From Primula veris (taxonomy: Eukaryota > Streptophyta > Magnoliopsida > Ericales > Primulaceae): a DNA stretch of 64,000 nt. A model generated the notes under the pieces. It did no database searches. It saw only the letters and a list, made by a program, of their open reading frames with translations, and was not told the DNA's origin. Location: positions 6,364,835 to 6,428,834 of the forward strand of contig OY821744.1 in NCBI GenBank assembly GCA_963682055.1, read 5' to 3'. A program made the translations under genes and the position numbers. Shown piece after piece: positions 24,101 to 36,910 of this stretch. Positions within the stretch are counted from its first letter, which is position 1; each line of letters starts with the position of its first letter.

Positions 24101-26823
24101 AAAAGGTAAAATCCATGACCCCAGAGTAACAACAAAGAATGCGCTAAACTATTAGCAGGCGTAGAAACTGCAGCCGTGTCAAAGAGAGGCAATGACATCT
24201 AAAGAAAAAAAGAAAATTACTACCCACCTTGCGATTGAAGCTCTTGGACCCATTTCTTGGCTCTTTCAAACGAGGCCTACAAAAAGACACGGATCATTAT
24301 ATTGGTAACCCTATTCAACCCTAAATATGCTCACAAAAATTAATCTTAAGACTGAAAATCAACGTCTGAATGACAGTAATAATCATAATTTCCATGTCTA
24401 TTTAATGAGTATGTATCCAAGCTTGAAAGTTAAGTAAGCTTTTAAAAGGCTACAGAAGTAGATATAGTAAGTATTTCGTGCTGGATAAATTGTTATGAGC
24501 GTCTAGCATATCCATGCAATCAACGAAATAAATTAGAGTTCTATGATGCATATTTGGTCATGGGCCTTAAAGTTAATAGTGACAAAAAGTGTCTAATGAG
24601 CTAATACAGGCACTCAGTTATAGTCTCATACTCAAAATGGCTTTATTAGATGTTCCTGAATCTTGATGCATTCACCTAGAAACTCATAAAGCATCTTCAT
24701 TTTATTTTTATACTGACATTTTTAATGCAATAATTCTAGGGGGGAGAAGGACAAAATACTCCTCCACTTCTTGAAAAACCAATCAGCTGGGAAAATAAAA
24801 CAAGGCATAGGAGTTAAGTCCCCGTTAAAATCACTTCTAGAAAATGATTCTTAATAGATTGTGATGCCTTGCCTCAAACTTAAATAGAAAAATTATTAAG
24901 ATACTCACTTGATTTGTTATATCGTAAACAATAATGGCAGCTGCGGCACCTCTGTAATACATCGGAGCTAAACTATGGTATCTTTCTTGACCAGCTGTGT
25001 CCCATATTTCAAATTTTACGGTTGCATCATTTACAGCCAAAGTTTGTGAGAAAAATGCAGCACCAATGGTTGATTCCTGCAAGAAAATTAAATTAAAGCC
25101 AGAAAACAAACTCATATTTACAAGAAAATAATTTCAGCGTGGTTAACCCTGACTAATGAGAACAGTAGCGGAATGATTGACATGAATGATGATACAAACA
25201 CGGTACTGAATCATATAATATTTAAACTCTTCTTTTTCTTTTGTGGTAGGATCCTTTTTGTGCTTATTACCGCTCTGTAAAAGGACTAACCTGAAATTCA
25301 ACAAATTGGCCTTTTACGAAACGTAATACTAAACTGGATTTTCCAGCACCTACATCACCAAGAAGCACCTGAAATAATTATTCAGGAAACATTAATTTAA
25401 GATTGCATAATAAAATATAAAGGCAGACTGCCCAAATATCAGGGCAATCAGAACGAGGAAAGCAAATAAAGCTCGAGATGACAAATAAGTTGACACAATA
25501 AACAGTATTATTCCCACTCCTAAAAATCAGAAGATGTGAGATCACGAATAGGAGTATAACAAAGTCTTGTAACAATAACATAACACAACATCCATCGGGA
25601 AAAACTGCTTTAACCAGATATATCCTATCTACTTAAAGTAATTAGTACAGGAAAGACGAGATAAAGCGAGTTCAATATCAGGAGACGAATGTGAAGAAGC
25701 TGAACCCAAGATGATATTCACAAATTTATAAACCAAGTTGATGATGTATGCGCCAAATAGAAAAAAGCAAAAGGAAAAAGATACTTATTCTGGCATCAGT
25801 CTATAGGACCAATCGAAGTGTTCATATGTATATTGATTCCCCTAGCTTTAAATAGTTACTGAGACCAAATGTTTAACGACTATCGGAGCAAAGATTAACT
25901 TAAGCTTCTGTGCATTTAAATCCAGACCATATTTTAAGACTATCAGGACAAAGATTAGGCTATTGTGAATTGAAGATTAACTTAGGCTTTTATGCATTGA
26001 AGAATAACTCTGGTCAAAGACTTTCACAAGTAAATAATTTCTAGAGCCCAAAAGGAGTCGCTGAAAAACACCACACCTTTTATTTCTATTTTTTTCCGTT
26101 CATACTTTTGTACCAATTCCAGTTCAATTCACTGGCATAAGTAACAACTTTCGAAGAGAACAATACATATTGAATATTCTGGTTAGACAGCTCTCCTATT
26201 ACATTTTGGAAATCCCAATTTGAAACTAGTCGCTCGTATAGCAAGCTACGTCTATGAAAAACTAAACTCTCTATAAGTAATGAGCAAAATCTGGCAACTA
26301 AAGTATTCGAAACCTTGAAATAATCTTCCCTAAGCAACAGAAAACGGTTAAAGATAAAAATTTGACATGCTTAACCTAACACCCCCCTCCTTTTTGAAAT
26401 TTTAAAACCATACAGTTATCAAAACCCTAAACCCTGATATTAAATTATTCACTAAACAATCACACAGTTAAATAAAATTCTGGAAACACCCAATTGAGGC
26501 ATAACCTTAATAAGATTATCAAAACTCTCAACCCTGATATTAAACTCAAATTATTCACTAAAAAAACCGACAGTAAATTAATAATAATTCTGGATATTAC
26601 CCAATATATAAAATCACAAACTCAACACATGAAATCCAATAGTATACCTCAATACCCAATTGAGAAATAACCCTGTTAAAATTAACTAATCAGAAATAAG
26701 ACAAAAACTAAGAGCCTATCAAGTATCAATAAAAGATAAGATTTTTAATGAGAAAAAAACATTATTTAGAATTAAAAAAAATACCAATTTGGCGTTGATG
26801 TTTTTGTTCCCAGTGGTGGCCAT
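21176..26823 (-). CDS. RABF2: Rab5-type small GTPase, plant RABF2 (RHA1/ARA7) class
   Basis: Seven exons: 26823-26785, 25368-25291, 25076-24909, 24276-24228, 23264-23191, 22339-22246 and 21276-21176. They join to 200 residues, the usual RABF2 length. All G-boxes are intact: GDVGAGKS (17-24), T42 in switch I, WDTAGQE (64-70), NKAD (123-126) and ETSAK (151-155). The protein ends in CCS, the geranylgeranylation signal. RABF2 proteins act on late/multivesicular endosomes in vacuolar and endocytic traffic, recruited by VPS9-type exchange factors; this is known for the family and inferred here. It is not the plant-specific N-myristoylated RABF1/ARA6, because the C-terminal di-cysteine is present. 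Intron 5 starts GCAAGT instead of GT. The minus-strand leader has a CT-rich tract at about 27030-27060. Intron 1 holds an imperfect internal duplication. Confidence 0.97.
23189..23190 (-). other. Non-canonical GC splice donor, Rab intron 5
   Basis: Exon 5 ends GCAGAG and the intron opens GCAAGTATATG. The exon 6 acceptor TATGCAG at 22340-22346 restores the frame exactly (AE then DAQAY). No GT nearby keeps both frame and conserved residues. GC-AG introns form a small minority class in plants. Confidence 0.88.
26415..26603. repeat. Imperfect tandem duplication in Rab intron 1
   Basis: The block containing ATCAAAACCCTAAACCCTG, TTATTCACTAAA and AATTCTGGA (about 26417-26492) recurs in the same order at about 26517-26603 with substitutions and small indels. 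Confidence 0.7.
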
Positions 26824-27274
26824 GTCTATAAAGCTGTGATCAGAAACCAGATCAAGAGTTTAATATTTATAAAGTAATGTATAAATATATTAAAAAAAAA
26901 ATGAAGATTTGTTGGTGGTTTAGAAGGGTTGGTAAAAGGTTCAAAAAAGAGAGTTTTTAGTTTCAACTAACTTAAATCTCTCTTTATGTATATATAAATT
27001 TTAAAGTTATTATAGATATATGTATGTATATAGAGAGGGAGAGATAGAGAAAGAGAAATTGGATTGAAACTTTAGAATAAAACATAAAACAAGTAAGTAA
27101 TTTGGTATTTGGCTGTGTGCGTTTTTTATTTTAATTTAATTTAAGTGTGGGATTTTCTTTGCTTGGCTTTTAAGTTTACCTTCTTATTCAAATTCTCGTA
27201 ACTTGCTATTTTTAAAATTAAATTAATAAAAATATATATAAAAATTTCTATCTAAAAATAATATAACAAAAAGT
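26824..27274. other. Rab5 gene 5' leader and promoter region
   Basis: On the minus strand the leader carries a CT-rich tract opposite GAGAGGGAGAGATAGAGAAAG (27032-27052), typical of plant leaders. TATATA motifs lie on both sides, so no single TATA box can be chosen. Confidence 0.4.
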
Positions 27275-27530
27275 TCATACTCTAATCTGTATATTTCATA
27301 CCATTGTTTCAAAAGTTCGTACCCTTATTTCAAAAGTTTATACCCTAATTTGTATATTTTTATACACTTATTCCAAAAGTTCATACACTTATTTTAAAAA
27401 TTTATACTCTAATTTGTATATTTTCATACACTTATTCTAAAAGTTCATACTATTATTTCAAAAGTTCATACACTAATTTGTATATTTTTATACTCTTATT
27501 TCAAAAGTTTTTCAAAAGTTTATATAGTAA
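27275..27530. repeat. Degenerate minisatellite, about 66-bp period
   Basis: Alternating pieces CTAATTTGTATATTTTTATAC, CTTATTTCAAAAGTTCATAC and CTTATTTTAAAAATTTATAC repeat about four times with drift. There is no coding potential. Confidence 0.75.
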
Positions 27531-27659
27531 TCGGTATAGTTCATCCTTATTTTCAAATTTTATACCCCAATTTACATAATTTATATCCATAATTTTCAAC
27601 TCTATACCCTTAATTCACGGAATTCATACCGTTATTTTTCAAGCTTATACACTAGTTAG

Positions 27660-27990
27660 CAAATCCAACTATTTCCCGTCCTTCGATCTCGAACTATCAC
27701 GTCGTTATCGTGGGCCTCTCTTTCGACGATCGCATCTCCGCCGACATCAAACTCGAGTTTTTGACCTCGCTCTACACCTCTGTCGCACATTTCGACGGAT
27801 GTTTCTGTCTCAATCTCCACCGAATAAAGAGATCGGAGAGAGAGAGAGCGAGAAGGAGAAAAAGATCGGAAAGATAGAGAAAGAAGCAGGATAGAGATCG
27901 AAAAGAGAGAGGAATGAGGAGAGAGAGAATAGAGACAAAGTGAGAGAATGACAGAGAGAAAATAACGAGATTGTGAGGGATAAATGAGTT
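27660..27990. other. GC-richer patch running into a GA-rich tract
   Basis: About 27665-27830 is much less AT-rich than its surroundings (CGATCTCGAACTATCACG and similar) but has no long open frame. From 27835 it becomes (GA)-rich with AGAGATCGGAGAGAGAGAGA-type sequence. A similar mixture occurs at 29830-30060, so it is probably part of a dispersed repeat rather than a gene. Confidence 0.45.
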
Positions 27991-30232
27991 TTTTTGTTTT
28001 TTATTAATTATTAATTGAACATATATTTTTGATAATATAACTTTTTATGATATGTATTTGTTAATACGATAGGAGTAGATTATGTTTATGTTAATTCCCT
28101 CTTGCGATAATCATTCAAAAATATACATAAAAACATACTTAATTTTAAAAAATATGGTTTATCTTTAATATTTAGTACCTATAACGTAGCATAATGAGCA
28201 TCAAAGTTAAGAACAATATTAAAAACAAATAGAATCATGTAGCATATGTAGTAGCATTATTTAATATATATACTAATTTTAAAAATTGTTTTAAAGTGTG
28301 TATTTTATTTAATTAAGTACCAATATTATGTTTCTGTTCATCATTTGTTATTTAATGTATACCTTTTATTGAATTTTAATTCATGTCGGTATATCATTGC
28401 TTAGGTAGTTTTGTTTGGTACTTTGGTTGATTAATCTAATAATGTCTTTAATAATGGGAGTGTGTGATATTGCTATCAAAAATCCATTTATAGCATTTTT
28501 TAATGATAATAAGTAGACTTTTTTACTTAACTTTTTGATTGATGCAACAAATTATCACGTTAGCTGAGTTCTTACTTATCTGCATAGCATATATCATATC
28601 TTTGATCATATTGTATAGTGTTCAAGCAGTGTTTTAAAAAAGCACAATATTATGGAAAGCGTTTTTGTAAGAAATGTGTTAAAAGTAAAAGCCCTAAAAA
28701 GCGTAATTACAAATTTTTTAAGCTTTGAATCGAGGTTTAATTTATCGAGGTTGCAATCGAGTTTTTTCACTACGAAGCGCGCTTTTTAAAATAGAGAGTT
28801 CAACTAATTCTAAAGATAGATGTGTTAGTTTATGTTTGAACAAGTAGGTATAATAACATAAATAAGATATTTTGACACACACACGTGTATCGGTGGATGT
28901 TTTGATCAACTAATATATAACAAGGTATATCAAATGCTATTTACATGACATATTAATTGTAAATTATTTACTTATCTACATGACTTACATGTTAATAATT
29001 TAGTATTTTTCAAATATCTACATGTGTTTTAATTTGAACAAAAGCAATGCCTTGTTGAGGTTCATGGGATTTGTTTGGTGTTTTATCAAATATATGTATG
29101 TTTTTTTTTTTTAGTATTACGTGTCATATTAAGATATTTTCATAGTCGGTACCGCTTTTAGATTATTTATGATTTAAGTCCATTTTCTCAAATTATTTAA
29201 GTTTTAAGCAAATTTCACCTATTAACTCGAAAAAAGGGGAAAGATAGAAAAAATATAAAAAAATGACACGAAAAAGGCTATAAAGAAGTTAAAAACTGTT
29301 GAAAAAAAAAAAAAAACATGAAAAATTCCTAAAAATACAAATTTACTAAAACAAGTGGGGAAAAATTAAAAAAGGAGAAAAGAAGTCGGGAATGCCAAGA
29401 TGTTGAATATTCTTCGAAAAAAGGCAAACAAACTTTTTGAAACAAAAAAATCATAACTACTAAAAAAATCATCTAGACAATTTATAAAACGGTTTAAACG
29501 ACAATATATCCAATACAATGACCGTAAAATAAATATAAACTGACTCAGTCATTTAGATTGTTTGTAAAATAGTTTACTCAACAAAACACACTCAACAATG
29601 ACACACTGTAAACGATATATGGTCATTTGTAAATAGTCTATGATCATTTGAAAACAACAGTTTTATCAAATTGTAATCATTCTATAGAACATTTGTTGTA
29701 AACACTATCAAACACAACTACAATGGTTAAAAGTGTCATTTGAAAAGAGATTATGATTTTCAGAATCAAGGCTTTATTTGTTTTCTATTGATAAAGTGAG
29801 GGGTCTTATTGTAAACTTAGCCACGAGATAGTAAAAGTCGAGCAAGATATCAAGAGAGAGGGATAAAAAAGCTCCTGAGAGAGTCGATAGAGGTCAAAGA
29901 ATAGTAAGGCGTTAAAAAGAGGTTAAGATAGATCAATGGAGAGAAGGGGAAACATGATAGCAGACTGGAGGCAAGGTGACATAGCGGCGCTGCCAGAGTT
30001 GATGGCCGAAGCACGTCATCGAAAAGAACGGAAAACATCGAGCTCCTGTAAAAAGAGAAAATCACGATCTAAACGTGTGATATAATATAATTCAATCCCC
30101 TTTAAATTAATTAAAATATTCTACAACTTAACAACATTTTGTCCAAAACGGCTTGTTTTTCATTTATCATATGGTCTAAAACTTACTAAACAGTTCCATT
30201 TCTTTTAGTCCGAGCCTAAATTTTTTTGGTAT
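27991..30232. other. Intergenic, no gene seen
   Basis: AT-rich with stops in all frames. Only short poly-T and poly-A runs and the GA-rich 29830-30060 patch stand out. Confidence 0.5.
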
Positions 30233-30475
30233 ATACTCCGTCCGTTCTCATTTAATTGTTAACTATGAAACTACGTGTAATTTTGATCGGCTTATGATTT
30301 GTATCAAAATTGACGAAATATATATTTTTTTAAACTTAAATCATAAAATTTAACATTTGAACTATATGATTAATTTTTGGAAATTTGTATTCCGACAATT
30401 TTGATAAAAGTTTTTGACCGATCAAAATTGCACATAGTTTCGTAATGGATAATTAAATATGTTCATTTGAAACTT
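30233..30475. mobile_element. MITE family A copy with CTCCGTCCGTT terminus
   Basis: The left end TACTCCGTCCGTTCTCATT leads into TTAATTGTTAACTATGAAAC. The right end, reversed, reads ATTTAATTATCCATTACG then AAACTATGTGCAATTTTGA, mirroring the left half. A second clear copy is at 41037. The CTCC(C/G)TCCGTTC terminus is typical of Stowaway-like MITEs; the right terminus is less well defined. Confidence 0.65.
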
Positions 30476-31186
30476 ACTAACCATCAGATGTTAGTCTGAC
30501 ATAATTAAATATTTTTAATAAAAGTATTGACCGTAATCGTGCATAAAACATGTCTATGATTGATTTATATACCTTGGCTAATTTGCCAATCTTTTAAATT
30601 CTTTCCAAATTTCCAAGAGTAGTTCGGTTATTTATTCCACTAAAATGCCAAAGTTTGTAGGACACTTATACAATGAAGTAATACCTTTTTTTCCTTTTTG
30701 CCCTTATTAATGTACTATAGATGTATCCAAAATAATCAAAGGTAAATGTCTAACCTGTTATCAACTTTAGACTCTGCACCTATTTTACATTCTATTGAAT
30801 TTCAGAAAGACAGTCTAGCATCCACCATTTACTGAGCCAAGCACAGGTGAAAGGGGGGCCATGACCCTCCTAATTTTGAAAATTTGTTGGTTACGTTTTT
30901 TTTTTAACCTGTTGTTTCGTTGAAAATTTGAACGTTTTGAACTACATAAAATGTTGGAAAAATTATAGAAAAACATATTTTTAAACATGGTTATTTCAAG
31001 TGCTCAGGGACTATCTTTGAGTCAATTTTCGATGTAACTACTCAGTTTTTCTGAGACCATACTCAAAGCGCTTGAGTAGCTCGTACGACGAGCTTCGCAA
31101 CGGTATATCGCATGACCTATTCGGAGGAAGGGTGTGAATGATAATTGAACTCGAAGATTGGTACTCGAAAGAGGCAATAAAGTCAA

Positions 31187-32083
31187 TGCTGGAAAATGAG
31201 AAAAGAAATGGGATTTAACACATGAGGGTTATCCCATATTGGAAAATCATGAGTGATTTTTACAATATATATACTAAGATATCCCATGTGGATATTAAGT
31301 AGTGTGTCCACATACACATGTGTGTATTATGTACCACACATGCACTTGGGCGGGCTTACTCGTCGAGAAAAGCGTGCCTGTTCGAAAAATGTTGCAAGCC
31401 TATAAATAGGCAGACCCCCACAACATGTGAAAAACAACATTCTGAAAACTTCCAGCAAGCTGTAACTATTGCTGACCCCCCACATGTCAAAAACAATATT
31501 GTGAAATAAAACAACCCACCCACCAACACTTCGTCGCTAGTTTTCGGCGTGTTATCGGTTAAGGGCATACTGTTAAACAGTAGCCTTTTTTTTAATTATG
31601 TTCAATTTAATTTCTTTTAATTCTGTCCATTTCAATTCTGTTATTTAAAATTCAGCAATTTACATTTTTGTATTTTTTATTCAGTATTTTAATTTGCTGT
31701 ACTTAGCTGTAGCTTTTAATTCTGTTTGTACCTTTCTGTAATTTCTTTAAAGTTCTGTTTTTTGCTGTAATTACTTCTGTAATTTAATTCAGTAATTAGA
31801 ATAGTTTCAATTCAGTCCTGTAATTTCAATTTAAATCAGAACAGTCCGGCTGTTAAGTTTATACTTTCCAGTCCGGCAGTTTTTATTTATTGCAATTCAA
31901 TACATCAGATTATTAATTAATAATAATCTGATAACGGTTGCTTTAATTACTTTTCAGTACCTACATGTTGTAATCAGTAATTTCTATTCCAATTAGAAAT
32001 TAATAAAAATTACACTGGTTTTGTTTAATTCTTATTTAGTCCTTTATTTATTGTTAATTGTTATTTCGTACACGAAAACCAAC
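31187..32083 (+). mobile_element. Possible solo LTR (about 0.9 kb)
   Basis: It begins TGCTGGAAAATG and ends ACCAACA, imperfect TG...CA style termini. Inside are promoter-like features in order: CCTATAAATAGGCAG at 31399-31413, then CA-rich sequence, then a T-rich downstream part with repeated TTCTGTAATTT pieces. No second copy lies in the window and the 5-bp flanks do not match, so this may be a fragment or not an LTR at all. Confidence 0.35.
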
Positions 32084-33229
32084 AAAAACTCGCCATATCT
32101 TGAACCAAAAATACATTTTCCTTATTGTTTCACATGAAGTAATTATTTAATTTTCAAATGAATCAAGATAATAATAAATATGTTTTGATTAATTTTATAA
32201 GACTTTCCGTTTTATAATCATCATAACAAATGGGACTCTCCGAATATTGAACAACGTGGGTATGACCTTTTTCATTTATGTAGATAAAAGAGTACGATGT
32301 GACAATTTGACCATGTACAAAATTATGAATTACAGTAAATGAAGAATTAGCCAATTTAAACGTGATTCGTCTTTTTCAATACAAATGGCCATATGTCAGA
32401 ATAGTTTATTGAAGAAACATATAGAAAGATTGTGAATAGGCCACCGACCCATTCAATTCAAAAGAGCCAATAATAAATTCTGTTGAATTTTTTTCCTTAT
32501 AAAACTTAGCAAAAAAAAAAAAGAAGGGTAATATAATGACCACCACCACCAAACTAAAATCCCCATCACTGGTCTGTATAGTCAGATGGACCTTTGACCG
32601 GTCTTTTGGATTTTGATACCATACACTTTATATCTTTTGTTCAGAACTCCTCAGCTACAATCTGACCCACCACCCCGTTAAATTTTTTCTATCACCATTT
32701 TAGTTTTTTCTACAAAATTGTAAAAAAATTTAATGCATATCTGCATGTACTTAGAACTAGAGTAACATTTATTAAGTTTAGTTTTCATTTAATGTAACTA
32801 TGCCGTTACATCATCAACGCACGGTATCGGTATGTAGTTTAAATCTATAATGCAAAACCAGTACGGTGACCATCAATATCATTATATAACCAGAAAGTCT
32901 ACTACGACATAGTTGAATACAAATTTCTTCCGTCTTACATGATCGATAACGCTCGTTCAGACCACAACCTGCTATTAGTATTAACATGATGACCTTAAAA
33001 CGACTATAAATCACAAGTACTGATGCTTGGGAATCACTTAAATATAACTTGTATGCTATTTTGAGCCTTACTATGGACCAAAAACAACACCATAATATAA
33101 GTCCTCAAAACATAGCTAATGCATGATTTATGTACACAGACCAATGTGAGAATAACCTTAAAAATAATCTCACCAACATACTTTATATGCAATGAATAAT
33201 ATATATCCACTCTAGCTATAGCTAGCTTG
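32084..33229. other. 3' flank of the trihelix gene, no gene seen
   Basis: AT-rich sequence downstream of the minus-strand trihelix stop codon. A (CCA)-rich TGACCACCACCACCAAAC is at 32538-32554. No product is recognised in any frame. Confidence 0.5.
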
Positions 33230-35755
33230 CTAGTGACTATTGTTTGAATTAGCCAAAGCAAGAATAGAATTAGCAAGCTTGTTAATAGAATCTACCAACC
33301 CATTTAATCCTTGCTTAGTGTTCTCAGCTAAAGACTCCTCAATTTGTAGTCTTTTTTGGTGCAAATTTAATAGATCTTTGTGCCTTGCCTCTTCTCTATT
33401 GTCACAGGCATAAATGGCTTCTGCTATCAAACATGCACTTTTTGAGATCTCTGAGCTAATATTGTTTGTGGTGCTTGTACTGGCTCCCTGATCACCCTCT
33501 TTCTCTCCTTTTTTCCTTCTTTTGGCTGGTAAGTCTGAGTGCTCACTTGCATCAGAATCTGTAACAAAATATTGTAACTTTTTATATGTTTCCACTTTTT
33601 AAATTGTAAAAGGTTCGCTTACTACCCATAACTTTGGCATCCATTTGCTTGATGGTTAAGTGTAGGAATGGAACTAAGATAGGACTAACAGGGAGTTACA
33701 ACTTCGATATTTTATAAAAATTCATCCGCAATATATATTTAGCGTACAAATTGTTTAAAATAGTGCATTAGCAAGTGCACATATTTTGTGCACATTATTG
33801 AATCCTATCTCCACATCGTAGTCATATTATAATACATTATACTAACTAGAACGATCATCTAATCGTATATCTACGGAACCCTCTGGTCGCAATACGATAT
33901 AATAATAAAATTAAAAGTGCGTGATTGGATTAGTGTTAACGATGTCCTACACTATAAGAAAAAATTAAGATAGTAACAGTATATTTTTTAAAAACTGTTG
34001 GTAAAATGAGTGTCGCTAAATTTTAGCAAAAATTGTTTCTAAAATTTAGCGACACTTATTTTACTAACAATTTAGCAACAAAAACTCCGATGGTAACCTA
34101 ACTTTTTTTTTTAATAGTGAATGGAATTAAATAATGACCAATAGAAATTTTTGAAGCTACATAATTTCAGAGTTGCATCCAACCAGAAATTTGTGAATAC
34201 TTTTTTTGCCTCTTTATTTTTGTTTGGAACAACATCTTCCAGAGACAGAAATTCATCAAAGATTGAATACTGATACTCAGTGAATCAGAATTTATTATTT
34301 CATCTCCTAGAAGCCTAGATATACTTGAGAACAAACTAAATTTGATTTAATTAGCTTACCATAGCTCTAATTATTTATATTTCCATCCCTATACTTCTAG
34401 TTGCTATAATAATGTTCCTCAGGTCTTGAAAAACTCAAAGATGGTCGACAATTTTATATTAAACTCCACCTAAATAATATTAAACCAACTGACTTGTGTA
34501 TGGTATATTTCAATTTTTTTTTTATTTAATCGGTGGGGAAAACCCACATTTTTATTGTATTGAATTAGTGTAATAAAATGCGGGAGGAAACCCCACAAAA
34601 TGGACTAGGCCAAAAGTGCACCAATCGGAAATAAAAGTCTCAAAAAAGTAAATACAACGAAACTGGAATTGTAATACTTTGAAAAACCATTGAATAAATG
34701 AGGTAAACTAAAGTATTCATCCTTGAACAATAGTTTCTCCAACTTCCAGGGATTAATTCTGTAATATCTTCTAGAGTATATTTCAAATTATTTTAGTCTT
34801 TTCAGTTACTTAACTTGGTACCATATCCATTAAAAATGAGTTAAAACTATCACATTTGCTAATGTATGGACAATATAAGTCCGTTTCAGAAACTACTACA
34901 ATTTTTGGGAATAAAATGTGTTCTCCAAATGAGGAAACTGGGATTTTAAAGATTGAGGACCATCCATAAACTTTCGACTAGTTTTTAAACTAGATTAATT
35001 TGTAGCAATTTATAATACCCAATGTAGCATAATAGTGACATGCATTAATAATATATTTACTCATGCTAGCAAAAGAAAGTAGAAGTACCTACTGTAGGCA
35101 ACGGGAAATGAGAATGTTGTTTCTCCACACCCTCTATTGTCGTCGGGCCCACCTGTTGCGCCGGTGGTAGCGACAAAAATGGCGGCATCAGAGGCGGTAC
35201 CGTGGTCACATTCGTCACCGGATGTAGCAACACAGGCTGAGCCTGATCACGAGCCATAATATTCAGATTACCAACATTGCTCTTAAAACCCCCGGATCGG
35301 CTCTCCACCACCTCCACAAGCGCGTTGTAGACTTCCGCAAGCATGTTTGATGGAAGGTTCCGCTCCTTCCTCTCGACCCTGTCGGTCTCCCAGTAAGACC
35401 GAGACTGACCACCAGAGGAGGCTTCTGAAGAAGACAGAAGCCTCCTCTGATAATCACGTACCCTCTTGAAGTCCCTCATGAGATTGTCCCACTTGTCATT
35501 GCATTGGTTTTGGCTACGTAAACACCCGTTACGCCAACAATAGTCTTCGACCCACTTCCACCTCAGCTCTCCGCCTCCCCCCGCCTTACTTGTGCTCTCG
35601 GAAGAACGCTTTGTTCGTCTCTCTTCGTCCATTTTCTTCGCCTCGATTAGGACCATAGTCTCTTGCACTGTCCAGTTTCCTTTTCTATAGTCCCTTAACA
35701 TTATGATACTGTTGTTGTTCATGTTTGGTTGGTTGTTTGCCATTGGTGACTGCAT
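33230..35755 (-). CDS. Trihelix DNA-binding transcription factor, ASR3-like
   Basis: Two exons: 35755-35089 and 33558-33230, joined by a GT-AG intron (donor TAG/GTACTT, acceptor TTACAG), giving 331 residues. The trihelix (Myb/SANT-like) domain spans about 23-105 with the spaced tryptophans W28 (GNWTVQE), W66/W68, W74 and W89 (CNDKWDNLMRDFKRVRDY). After it come a second conserved patch SYWETDRVERKERNLPSNM (120-138), a Pro-rich linker (about 173-205), a basic nuclear signal AKRRKK (234-239) and a helical C-terminus. This order matches the plant ASR3-type trihelix factors; ASR3 is a repressor of immune genes phosphorylated by MPK4. Only the DNA-binding assignment is firm; the target genes are unknown. 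Another GT three codons upstream of the donor would break the frame. The intron carries a CACTA MITE and a LINE-like tail. Confidence 0.92.
33950..34119. mobile_element. 170-bp CACTA-type MITE in trihelix intron
   Basis: The left end is CACTATAAGAAAAAATT and the right end reversed is CACTATTAAAAAAAAAAG. The interior has a perfect 17-bp stem, GTGTCGCTAAATTTTAG facing its complement across a 12-bp loop. The 3-bp flanks (CTA and AAT) do not match, so the TSD has decayed or an end is misplaced. Confidence 0.7.
34513..34640 (-). mobile_element. LINE-like 3' tail fragment in trihelix intron
   Basis: On the minus strand it reads TGTGGGGTTTCCTCCCGC, then AATAAAAATGTGGG and TTTTCCCCACCGATTAAAT followed by a poly-A run. 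That is the usual 3' end of plant L1-type LINEs. There is no coding part. It could instead be a SINE tail. Confidence 0.4.
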
Positions 35756-36715
35756 GTAGGGGACCTAGAGAGAGAGGGTTAGAGAGAGACTTGTGAAGCA
35801 GGGAGTCTGTAGGGGGATGGGCAACAGTATTGTGCCATAAAGACTCATCATTTGTCTTGTTTTGAGGGCAATTTTGTAGTTTCCCCATGAACACATATAT
35901 ATAGCACATTTTAGTGAAATTATGGGATCCATTGTTTTTGTGATTTTTGTAGGGCAGTATATCCTGGTTTTTTTTAATGTCATTGTATAAAAAACAGTCC
36001 CATACAATTTTCAATAAAAATTATAGAAATATTAATATGTAAAATTGTCTATACGCACGTTTCGGTAACAAGAGTAGTTAAGGAAAAAAATATTCTCAGT
36101 GCGATTACGTTACGTTATTTTAGAGTAACACTATCGTAAATTCGGTAAAGTTGTGTCACCCACTAAAAACTCAACACTGCACCCAAAATAAATACTACCC
36201 TAAAATTAATTTAAAATCAAAACTAAAATATTTTATTGGTTGACACACCCCTAAATTACAGTGTACCGTATGAAAATAAAAATAAAAATCAAATTTATCA
36301 ACCGTACTGAAAAAGTATCGGATATGTAATCGTGTCAACCTTTTTTTAATTACCTTTTTTTCATAATTTTTGTTATCCATCATATTGAATTGTTTTTTAT
36401 CCAATTATCCATAAAAAAACTACCATAACGCACCCAAAATTAGGCAGCAAAAATCGATCCCAAATGATGGGCTGGCTTGATTGTGTTTTATTTTAGTAAC
36501 AATGTGTTTGATGAGTGAAAAAAATGTACCAACAATTCCCTTGTAGGGTTTTGCGTGTTTGGTAAAAATAGAAGTGTTCCTTCCTTTTGATTCCTTCCTT
36601 TTGAGTTAGAAATATTTGAAAAAATAATCATAAAAAAAGTTGAAGAGTAAAAAAAGGATAAACGTAATCAGAATTGTATAGTTCCGGCATTAGTAAAAAT
36701 ATGTAAGCAAAGATA
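35756..36715. other. Upstream region of the trihelix gene
   Basis: On the minus strand the leader is CT-rich just upstream of the ATG (complement of AGAGAGAGAGGGTTAGAGAG at 35766-35785). A TATATATGTG motif is opposite 35896-35905, about 145 bp before the ATG, and is the best TATA candidate. The overlapping open frames are leader sequence. Confidence 0.45.
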
Positions 36716-36910
36716 CACTGCAAAAAAAAATACTCAAATAACGACGGGATTAGTGACGGTATTTTTTGTTACAAGCTTATTAGCGATGGTTTTTATGACG
36801 GTTTTGTGACAGTTTAGTCAATTTGCGATAAATTTGTGACAACTTTTTAAATTAGCGACAAACTTGTGACAACTTTTGACTCTCACTAAATCAAACATTA
36901 TTTTATAGTG
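36716..36910. mobile_element. 195-bp CACTA-type MITE with ATA target duplication
   Basis: It starts CACTGCAAAAAAAAATAC and ends ATTTTATAGTG, with 3-bp direct repeat ATA on both sides (36713-36715, 36911-36913). The interior carries GCGACAA and TGTGACAACTTTT blocks typical of this family. It is 960 bp upstream of the trihelix start codon. Confidence 0.75.
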
